Assembly (NCBI GenBank): GCA_030141605.1
Contig: JAQGDQ010000276.1
Location: 188,001 to 243,269, forward strand
Reading direction: 5' to 3'
Source: Tubiluchus corallicola
Taxonomy: Eukaryota > Priapulida > Priapulimorpha > Priapulimorphida > Tubiluchidae
DNA: 55,269 nucleotides
In this document: piece after piece, positions 39,301-49,025 of the stretch
Position numbering within the stretch: position 1 is the stretch's first letter
Layout: each line of letters opens with the position of its first letter
Position numbers and translations under genes: made by a program
Notes under the pieces: generated by a model
What the model was told of the DNA's origin: nothing
Databases searched by the model: none
What the model saw: the letters and a program-made list of their open reading frames with translations, nothing else

Positions 39301-39829
39301 GGATCTACCACAAAGCAGCTAAAAAAGAAGTAAAAAATATGCAGCAAATAAACGATAGTATTTTGGAATATCACTATATAACTGACAGCCACCACTGTAG
39401 CGTACAAAAATGTATCATGAAGTTGTGTGGTGGCTCTCAGAACAGACATTGTTTTTATTTTAGTCAGTTAAAATGGACTTTATATTTTACTGATCCCTTT
39501 ACTGCAGACAGGAGATAAAATTAATTGCATAAAAGACCAATAGATATTTTATAGTGTCATACATTTTGAAACCTGAATAGATTCCCCTCCATTAACATAA
39601 ATGATCAGAAAACAGAACAACATTAACAGCAATTACATGTATCACAAATACATTTACAAGGTATTATAATGTAGTTCTGTCATAAATAGAAGGTATGAAT
39701 GACATAATCGATTGAAACGTTTTGGAATATGACTATGTAATTCCAAATTTGCAGTAGGCTTTCCAATTCGACTATATAACTGCCAAAATGGCAATTTCAA
39801 TTAACTAGTTGGCATCAATTGCCAAGCCT
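36367..39829. other. Convergent 3' flanks of TMEM62 and Speedy
   Basis: AT-rich. AATAAA at about 36989 and 37408 are plausible TMEM62 polyadenylation signals. A plus-strand open frame at 39258-39518 (86 codons) has no recognised similarity and no splice context, and I do not call it a gene. No structural RNA was recognised. Confidence 0.5.
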
Positions 39830-42800
39830 CTACTCTTCTTTTCTGCTAGCCCATAGGAATTCGTCACAACCATCTTCATCTGTAATATCAAATAATTAAA
39901 GTTACCTTAAATGTTGGTAACATTGCAAGTATTCTAACATAGTTTCATTTGCTTATAAATGTGAAAGACGTTTATTTACACAAACATTAGCAGGGTGACA
40001 GGCTAGCATTTGAGGCAGAAAGCCATGGTCATGCATAATTTCCATTCTCATGAAAAATATTTGAAGTTCAAATATAGATTTGCCTATTTCTGTACTGATG
40101 CATTCTATTATATTCATCACATTTTTACTTCAGAAATTACAGTGCAGTCAGCTAAGTAGTAACATATAAGAAATATATATGTCGATAACAGCTTGTGACA
40201 TTGGCCCTGGTATTTGCTTAGTAACCTCATCGTCATCATTACCATAATTACTACCTTCCTCACTGAAGTAATCTTTGCCATTATTGTCATCATTACCATC
40301 ATTGTACTCTTTATCAGTCCTACCATCATCACCACTCATTAACCATTTTTATCGTCGTCAACCATGTGCATGACGAAAAACATCCAAAATCATTGATAAC
40401 AACAACAACAGTATGTGTACAGTGTACACTGCATTGGTAGTTGTTCAAGCGAATAAAAGTGAAGCAATTTTACATTAATTTTAATTAATTTGAATTATTT
40501 TACATTAATTAATACACTAGCAAACCAAAATAAATTAATTAGTTAAAATTGGTCCTTTTCATTAAATTTGATAGAATACTTACAAAAAATTCTATGCGGA
40601 AATCAACATAGCTTCTTGCTCATTCTATTTTCAAAATGAACAATTCAAGAAATTTTGGACTCTAATAAATAGCCCTGTTAGAACAGCAGCTTTATGTGCA
40701 AACTTACTTTCATCATTAGTTGACAAGATACTATCGAGACTGTCATAGTCGCCTAAAGAAACTTTGTTCCGTGAAATAATGTCACTAATACCCTTGTCTG
40801 AACCTTGAAGTTTGTCATAGATCAATAATTCGGCTAGCATATCGCACTCGTCACATATTCTAGGTGATTTTCCTGGTCCTCTTGGATAGAAGTCCTCGGC
40901 ATCTAAAGCATATGCACGTACTGCGCCAGCATGATGTATGGGTCGCTCACGTTTCCATATCGGATGATCTGGTGATATCTTCATTACCTGAAAAAAAGGT
41001 TATGTCAAATTTACTATGAATATGCTTATACTAAATATGCTGCAAAAAATAATACCACTGCTTATGTTTCTTTTCAGTCACAAAAATTGGTTCATGTCAG
41101 TTCATGCAAGCACGTACCTTATAATGATTACTAAGACAGAAGTCGTGCAAAATGAACATTGTTTTGTAGCTGTAATAAAACTTAAGAAGTTTATCAGCCA
41201 GAGCCAGTGGCTCTTCAACATTGTAAACTGTAAAGCAAACTATAAGTATTATCTCGTAAAAATGAAGTAAATGTGCCACCAAAAGATCAGTTTACTTGTG
41301 TATCATATGATGTAATCTTTACAGTTTAACTTTACAGGTAAAGTTTTTTACTCAACAATTTTTGTCCTAGTCGTATTTTTGTTGCTGTTGTTGTTGTACA
41401 CACTCACAAAACTGCTAAGACTTCTTAATGAGCGACTGAATCACGGTTAGGTCTAGTAGGCATGCACACTGGGGAACTGCCATACAGTAACGGGGAGTGT
41501 TTCTCGACTGTATCCATTTACATTATATTTTCTGGGTTATGCCAAAAAATATCAAAGTGCTACTTTTCCTCCATTTCTTCGTGAAACTGAATGCGGCTTT
41601 TGATGCTGACATCTAGGTATGCATAACAAGGGTGGAACGGGGAGGAGAATGACAAATTGCAAAAAACTCTGAAACAGGCTAGGGGTTTGGGGGCCGCGTC
41701 CCCATGGGGGTTCAAGGGGGGCGAAGCCCCCTTGGAGCCAGCAACAAATTGCAATTTTGTGACTATAGAAAGCCTCTAAGTGGACTTAAAATATCAGTTA
41801 CCTTGTTTCATGCATAATTTAAAATACCCAACTATCAAGGATACATGATACTTAATTTGCGTAATTCGTCTCAAAAACGCGTAAGTACTGGTCGCTCCTA
41901 TGCAAAAGTATATAAAAACTGTCTGCAATTGACTCAAATAACTCCACACAATTAATTCTATATTTTTATACATAGAGATATACACGTGGTTGCACTGATG
42001 TACGTGATGTAAACAAAGTGACGACCTGCCAACTAGCGGTCACCTTGTGAAATAATGTACTGGGTCCGTAAAAATTTTCTCAAGGAATTTACGCGATTTA
42101 CAAGAATAGCACTACTGGTCTTCCAAAAACTTGGAATTCCGCGTATCTGTGGAAAATTCTCATCCCTGGGGTGGAATGGAGTTGCATGCTCCGTCATTAT
42201 TAAGGAAACCACTACACCGTTTAACATTTGTTATAAATGCTGCTAATACATTGTCGAGTTCTTCACTACCTCTTCACAGCATTTGCGGCTAACAAGTGCC
42301 CTGAAATCAATCCTAATTAACAATTCATCTCGCTTGCGAATGAACTTTGGGTACTCTTTTTTCCACTGCTTTCCTAAGCACCATGGGAAAATCTCATATT
42401 TGTATTCTTCTTCGTCTTCTTCCATGTCATTTGCCAAGTACCTGGAAACAATTACAATACAATACACGTACAGAAGCTTTTTAGCTTCACTAAATTTATA
42501 TTAATTAACTTATATTTTAGAAAACTGGTGAGTGTCAAGCTGTGTTCTATCCCAGATGCGCAAATGTAGCAGCATTATAGTAGCCATTATCCATATGTTA
42601 CAAGAATGCTACAACAAAAGGGAATTTATAAACTTTCAGTTACTGAATCTAAGTAGCAAAAAATTTAAACACTTAGACACTCACGAAAATAAAGCCTTAA
42701 TTTTTAAAGTAACACCTAAAACAAAGATATTAATTTTATGGGCTGCTATTTTAATACCTTTCAGTGCATGAAATTACAAGCTAGTTTCACAAAAAGAGCT

Positions 42801-45800
42801 TTGCTATTTAATTGTACCCTTGTTTGATTTATTCATGCCTATGGCTCATGTACAAGTGTCAGTATGAAAAACCAGGACATTTGAATTTACCATGTACAAA
42901 CTGCATGTATAAAGTCTGCATTTATAACTGTTGTGATAGCCTCATATATCCTCTTTTTAAGGAACAGATTGTCAGTGAAGACAATAAAAACTTCATGTGT
43001 AATAAAGATCATGAATATATCATTCTTTGTTCTTTTGTGAATGAATGAATGCTTGTACGAATGTTTGTGAACGCTATTTCTGTGAGTGAATAAGTTTAAA
43101 AAATTAGGCTATGCTAAGTATACTTACAGTGCCAGGAAGAAGTTAAGTTTTGTATACTCCCTGAGATTGAAGCCAGCTCGCTTGAAATACGTAAATGTCA
43201 TTGCCAGCAAAAACTGTAATAGAGAAAAAATACAAGCAAGTAAAAAAACGTCTGACCTCATAACCTTAGCCTTATCATCATCAGCAGCAGTACTACTGCA
43301 TCATCATCGTCCTCATGAAGAACATTCATCATTATAGGTACTCCATTTGAATATGTCAAATGCTAACACGTTGTGCTTCATTGATCATTTTCCCAATAGG
43401 CCAGAGATGTTTCCCACTAAAGGAGGTAACAGGGAAAATTTTCAAAGCTTATTGTATTAGGTGAAAAGCAAGCAACAGACCTAGCAGTGGTTAATATTTT
43501 TCTGAGTGATTCAAATTTTGATATATTTTCCCATCAGCTATTCATTTTGCATAACTCAAAAACTATTGGTGGAATATAAAACTATAAAATTGGTTCCTTT
43601 GTGGTTTGAGCTGAGAATTGGTTCCTTTGTGGTTTTACCTAACTATAAATCCGTAGTGCATATGTGCTTTGAAGTGTTTTCTTAACCTTCCTTGTCTAGG
43701 TATAGCTCAAAATAATTTAGTAATACTGTGATAAGCACAAAGCCTAGACATTTACCTAAAAACAAGAAGTGATACATACTTTGTCTGATATCTTCATGCA
43801 AGAATCACTCTGTAAAAAAGCAGATACTGTAGGCCCTTCTAAAAAGAAACAATACATATAAATAAACTGTTCATAGAATTGTTGCACTTTCCTACAATGC
43901 TCATATTTGACTCGTAAGCATGAGGTCACGAAAATGATGAAGTTCTGATGTCATAGGATACTCATACGCATGCAGTCACAAGCATGAGAACATAATGATG
44001 TCAGGCTAAGCTCATAATCTACTCATATACATGACCTCATGCAAACATCATAATCATGAGGTCATAGTGAGCTTGTTAACATGAGAAAATAAAATTGTCA
44101 TAATAATGATATCAGACTGGGCTCATAATCTAGTCATGTGTATCACCTCACAGAATTGTCACAATCACGAGGTATCTGTGAGTTCTTGCTGCCTTTGAAA
44201 TTCAGTAAGCATAAAATTAAACTATTTTAAATTTTAAAATAAAAAAATAAACAAAAATCTAAATCTTAGTTGTATGATCATCTTAATAATCATCATCATC
44301 ATCAGTATCATCAGCACAGTCGTCATCATCAGTATCACCATCGCAATTAACATAATCAGCATCATCATTAACATCACCACCAGCACCACCACCACCATCA
44401 TCATTAACACTAGTGCTACATATATAAGTTCCAGGCTGCATAAGATTATGGATATCCATAAAATAAGACCAAAAATCCATAAAATAAAATTTGGAAAATC
44501 CATAAAATAAGAAATGCATAAATATTTTTTTTGTGATTTTTTGTACAAAGTAACGAGTTGTAAGCATTGGTAACACTGCAAACGAACGCTAGAAGGAGAG
44601 AAAGAGAAAGAAAACAAACCAACAAAAGCCCATTTCCGGATTTGCTATTTTACACTGTAGCGGATAGCCCTATAGGCTGAAGCCTAAGGCCCGGGATCAA
44701 AAGGGGCCCGGCAAAATAAAACGAAAAAAATTTTTTTTTGTAAAAAAATAAATTAACAAAAGAGCAAGGGGCCCGCCAAAATAAAATATAGAAACTAAAG
44801 TTACTTTCAGAGTTTCTGATTGGCTTATTTTAGTTGACATCTAACCCAGAAACTCACCAAGCTGTAATCGTGTTTATACAGTCCTAGTCCACAACTCAAG
44901 GATCAAGAAGATATAATTTTTATCACAATCGGTGGGCAAAAACTCACAAAATTAAACAAACTTACAAACGACGAGAGCTCCACAAAAACACGTCAGCTCA
45001 GCAGTGTAGCAACATTTAAAAGGCCTGTTCTAAGCTCAAGCCTAAGGCCCATAAAATCATAATCCGCCGCTGATTTTACATTGTTTTTTTGTTATCAAGA
45101 TGGCGAAGTTTCAACCAAAGCATGAGCTGGAGTTCGGTCTGAAAATAGCTGAGAGAGACCCAGCCATTGCCTCATAAAATTTGATTAAATTTGAAGTGAT
45201 ATGAAACCGATAAAATTAAAACTAAGTCCTGCGTGTTTAAAAACACGTTTCAAGCACTCCTGTTTTTACTTTTTAATTGATTTCCCCTGGGCATCTCGTT
45301 CCAGATATAGTCTATTTTTTATTTTATTGATATCCATAAAATAAAATTTCAAAAATCCATAAAATAAGCGATTTTATTTATTTTATACATATTCATAATC
45401 TTATGCACCCTGTATATAACTGTGGAGGCTACAGCTCCGACGATGGCATCATTTTTAACAATCTGTACGTCAATTCTCAATCCACAGATTTTCGCCATGT
45501 TGTTTTATGAGGTTTAATTGGGACTTTATTTATATACTATATACTTATTTATAAAACTATATACTTACTTACTTACTTGATGAGCCAATGATGACAACGA
45601 TGAGCCATGCATTTTCATGTTATGCGAATTCATCTTCTAAGGTAATTCACCTAGGACTGATTTTTTTGGTTATTCTTTGGTAACTATAGAACCATATTTT
45701 TTGTTGTGTCTAAAACCCAAGTTTTCTCTTACACGTTGAATTTGCATATTATGAAAGCAAGCTCAGAAAATCACAATACATCACAATTACACCATGTCAG

Positions 45801-47527
45801 AGAAATGGTGTTGTACTGAGCTCATGATTATGAGGTCTTCATAAGTTTCATACATGATGTCAGTATGATCTCAGATTGATGAACTCATACATACCTCATG
45901 GCATGACATCAGCATGAGCTCATAACCATGAGATTTCTGTGAACTCTCGACTTGAGGCCAACATGATATCATGGCTTGAGGTCAGTGTGATCTTTAAATG
46001 TGGTTATGAATTTAGGTCAGTATGAGTTCATGATTTTGATGTCATTATGAGCTCAAGCGTGAGGCCACTGTTACATTACTATGACATCAGATTCCTGAAT
46101 GGGACATTAGCTCATTTTGTTTTTAAAACAAATTGCCAAACATGTTAATTAACATGTTTTAAACAACACTTTAAAACAAAAGCGAGTTAGCATCTGAACT
46201 GCAAGCGATAATAGCTAATGGAATTTAAACCAACTACAGCTGTGCAAATTTCCCCCCACCCGCCCCATATCCAAATGCATTAGCTGCCACTTTCATAACT
46301 GTATAAGGAAATAACAGCTTATAGAAAAACAAGCCTTAATAAAAAATACAAAATCATCAATTACCGGCAAAAATATGGAGAAAAAGGCATAGTATTGAAG
46401 CAAGAAGCAAGTTACTACTTCCTGACAGTAAGTAGACAACTAATTCGACTTGCTCATTTGGATGACTCGATTACAAGTAACCTAGTGCCTTCTCCATTCT
46501 GGTAAAACTTATTTGATATATTGCATCACTGTGACACTGCTTGCCTCACGTGAGCAAAACCATTACATACATTTTTCAACAATTATGACCTCATGCAGTT
46601 TGTCATATGTTGTAAGATTGTTTTATACATCTTTCTTCTGAGTAATTAATAAACAAAATAAGTTTGCCAATTCACTACTTTGTGACTGTGACTACTGTGC
46701 CACTTGCATTTAACTTTTCCACATAGTTTAACTTGATAACTTTCAGTGATTTTTTATTAAGCATATGAGCTAAGGTCAGCCACATTCTCTTGAAATTTAT
46801 TTCTCATACTACAGTGACACTGAAGCAAAGACGTGACATTTTTATGTGGATTACCCTAACCTTAGATAATCTGTAACACGCAACATTCTGAAAATGTTTT
46901 TTCCAGAACTGACCAGACCAACAAAGGACGAGAAATTGATGCATGATTTTTAAGCAATATTTTCATTACACCCTTTTGGTGACCTTTGACCTCAATTACA
47001 AGATGGTGACGACAATGACAAAGACGGTAAGCACAGCCTCAAATTCATAACAAAAGAGCAATAAGGAATCATAAAAAAATCTTACCAGCTAAATGAAAAA
47101 ACGTTGACATTTCTTTACTTCGGACAGTAAGATAACAGCATCTCTGCTTTTTCGTAGACTCTGAAAAATCCTTGTTTCGTGCAGAGTTTAAGCTAGGAAA
47201 GTGAGCATATACAATTTTATTACTCTTATCATTTGTCTCGATTAAAATCTTGCTGTTCAGTGGCGGGACACAAAAGTGTCCGGTTTCCATTTCAGAATGC
47301 ATTAGAGAACGTTTAAAAATGTTAATATTTCCACATGCCTGTGTCCGCACCAGACGAGGCTTTACCTGTACCTCCTTTATGCCACCATTCTTAAGGTGAG
47401 CACTAACGACACTTCTGCAAGTAGGTCTAAGTTGCCTATCACGCTGGCAACAACAGTTACTTGTACTGCATTTGCAGCACTGGCAGGAGTCACTCTTAGC
47501 ATCGTCACTGCTGATCATTGCAGACAT
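39830..47527 (-). CDS. SPDY: Speedy/RINGO cell-cycle regulator (one small exon not located)
   Basis: Minus-strand exons: 47527-47086, [one missing], 43809-43780 (30 nt), 43213-43128, 42441-42270, 40987-40708 and 39879-39830. Apart from the missing link the phases agree and the borders are GT..AG. The RINGO core begins at KEMSTFFHLA in exon 1 and continues SDSCMKISDK, FLLAMTFTYFKRAGF and NFFLALYLANDMEEDEEE. KYEIFPW, RIDFRALVSRKCCEEV and IWKRERPIHHAGAVRAY follow. This acidic loop and the KYEIFPW block bind CDK1/CDK2 and activate it without the usual T-loop phosphorylation, a family property. The N-terminal 130 residues are variable and start with a cysteine cluster. Exon 1 ends in phase 1 but the 30-nt exon starts in phase 0, so about 29 nt (DDD..FL region) is unaccounted for. 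The last two exons end ..EFLWASRKEE. Confidence 0.92.
40227..40333. repeat. Imperfect CAT/ATC trinucleotide-like repeat
   Basis: Repeated CATCATTACCAT-like units in the last Speedy intron (39880-40707), apparently a decayed microsatellite. Confidence 0.7.
41680..41740. repeat. GC-rich hairpin in Speedy intron
   Basis: In otherwise AT-rich sequence, AAGGGGGGCGAAGCCCCCTT at 41714-41733 folds into a stem with a short GAA-type loop. It is preceded by GGGGCCGCGTCCCCATGGGG-like runs from about 41688. Repeats of this kind often mark transposon interiors or ends, but no termini were found. Confidence 0.6.
43905..44190. repeat. Degenerate ATGAGGTCA / GAGCTCATAAT repeat array, part 1
   Basis: Variants of ATCATGAGGTCATAGTGAGC and ATGATGTCAGACTGGGCTCA recur roughly every 40-60 bp with high divergence. 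The same vocabulary returns at 45815-46090. Confidence 0.7.
44286..44402. repeat. Imperfect ATC/ACC trinucleotide repeat
   Basis: A run of CATCATCATCAGTATCATC units grading into CACCACCACCAC units. Long minus-strand frames through it (poly M/D/V) are artefacts of the repeat. Confidence 0.9.
44432..45412. mobile_element. Outer inverted-repeat transposon, hAT-like, with coding remnant
   Basis: The left end CAGGCTGCATAAGATTATGG and the complement of the right end CAGGGTGCATAAGATTATGA form inverted repeats, followed by subterminal ATCCATAAAATAA repeats (three copies left, two right). Both flanks carry TATATAA, offset by a few bases on the left, so an imperfect duplication is possible. At 45100-45177 a short frame reads MAKFQPKHELEFGLKIAERD and then stops. 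The ..AERDP pattern recalls the start of BED/C2-type hAT transposases, which is inference. Without its inserted element it is about 555 bp, so it is a deletion derivative. Confidence 0.75.
44655..45072. mobile_element. Inner non-autonomous hAT element, 418 bp, nested
   Basis: Flanked by a perfect 8-bp target duplication ATTTTACA (44647-44654 and 45073-45080). The ends CTGTAGCGGAT and, on the complement, CAGCGGCGGAT are imperfect terminal repeats of hAT type. The subterminal GAAGCCTAAGGCCC and CAAGCCTAAGGCCC are direct repeats. No coding capacity. It is inserted in the element at 44432-45412, about 20 bp before that element's residual ATG. Confidence 0.92.
45815..46090. repeat. Degenerate ATGAGGTCA / GAGCTCATAAT repeat array, part 2
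   Basis: Units such as ACATCAGCATGAGCTCATAA, ATGATGTCAGTATGATCTCA and TTGAGGTCAGTGTGATC repeat with heavy divergence. It is the same family as at 43905-44190, and the two blocks are separated by the trinucleotide repeat and the nested transposons. Confidence 0.7.
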
Positions 47528-47543
47528 AAAAAAGGACTAATTT

Positions 47544-47556
47544 CTGCAAAGATAAA
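47544..47556 (-). promoter_or_regulatory. Acceptor-like site 16 nt before the Speedy ATG
   Basis: On the minus strand, TTTATCTTTGCAG ends 16 nt before the ATG at 47527. It is consistent with a trans-splice or 5'-UTR acceptor. Confidence 0.6.
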
Positions 47557-49025
47557 GCAGATTGTAAAAGTCACAATATACAAAACAATCACACATTTTC
47601 ATATGCACCATTCCTAGATACATGCATTATGTTCATGTAAGATCACAGTCTAAAGCAGTCAGTTAAGAACCAGTCACATAATTTTGCTAATCCAATTTTT
47701 TTAACAGCTTAAAAACTACATCTGAGAGAAACATTTAAAATACATCACGCATGGTTACTACAAGATTAACAGAGAAAAATACTTCTTTCTAAATAATCGT
47801 GTTAGTGTTACTAAAGATCCCCGGCTCAAGTTCCTTAAGTCTCGTGCTCGCACAGATATAAAAACAATATTTCTTCACACGCACACACACAAAAATTGAT
47901 ATCATCCTGCTTTGAACAACCTGCATGAATGCTATTAGTGCTGACAACGTGGATAAAAAAATTAAAAAACCGTATGAAGCTGTGTCATTAATGATAACCA
48001 GGCTGCTAGGAACACCAGCAAGGATGGAGTGTACTGCTGTAAGTACAACACATTATTATCGTTTTACGTAGTCAGTATTAGTTAGGCTTGTCAAACACAG
48101 CGGTGCTTAAGTCTAATCTGATAGCAGTTACTTCTTAAACTTTTTATCGACAGTAAGAAACCTCAACCTAAAAATCGTCTGCACGAACATTTTTCCACGA
48201 AACAGCTGTGCCGGCGAAAAAGCCCGAGATGGCAGTGAAAAACACAACTTTTGATTCCCAACGACAATATTAGTTTTGGTTGTTCTACTGTTTCTTGATT
48301 TTATTTCACTCTTGTTTAACACGGCTGTGTACACAAAATTCTCCCACAACAATTTTGCTGTTTTGGTTTATTTTATTTAATTTTCTTCCATATTTTTTCT
48401 CTCTTGGTTACATATTTTGAAGGTACATATTGTTCTTTCTTATTTTAATTATTTTCTTTGTTTGTTTATATTCGTATTATTTTTTGTCGTTGTTGCTACT
48501 TAGTCAAATTATATTTATGTTACTATACATGTTCTGTTCTCATATTTTTTAAATTATCACTCACTGTGTTTTCAGTTTGCTCTATTAATTTTTGTAGTGC
48601 CTAAAACTTTTCATTAATTTAACCTGATACGTGTTACAGTAGCTGACTTGATGACCAATAACTGCTCCCCGCTACCCTTCCTCCTACACCCCTGTAATAC
48701 ATCTTCTGACCTATTCACACCTACACTGCTTCCGAATTATTTTATATACGTAATTAATTTGTGCTTATACCCTATAACTTGTGTATTTGAAGAGGTAAAT
48801 AAAAATTGTCTATGCATTTACTAAATTTTTAACAGGCTTAGTATTTTGTAATTCAAGATTGTTGTTTCGTTGTAGTACACTCAATAGTTGTCATAGAGTT
48901 ACCTTTGTGATAGTTATTTCAGTTCAAATATTTATGTTATCGTTTAGAATATACTAGCAGAAATATTTATTTATTACAACATCGTCTAGTTTAGTCTGGC
49001 TGTGTATATGCCACCAAACGTTAGC
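47557..49025. other. Intergenic between Speedy and the next plus-strand candidate gene
   Basis: Divergent promoters would lie here. A minus-strand frame at 48352-48128 (74 codons, MLWENFVYTAVLN..., basic C-terminus) has no recognised similarity; it is a weak candidate only. The rest is T-rich and AT-rich sequence with no clear signal. Confidence 0.4.

Noticed and set aside
40117-40339. Two overlapping minus-strand frames rich in M, D and G.
   Set aside because: Produced by the imperfect CAT repeat in the last Speedy intron.
44234-44617. 127-codon minus-strand frame rich in M, I and V, and a D-rich overlapping frame.
   Set aside because: They are translations of the ATC trinucleotide repeat and the outer transposon end.
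46360-46430. A possible missing Speedy exon on the minus strand (CTGTCAG acceptor, ..GCCG|GTAATT donor).
   Set aside because: Its translation (SSNLLLASILCLFLHIF) does not resemble the expected D-D..FL segment of the RINGO core.
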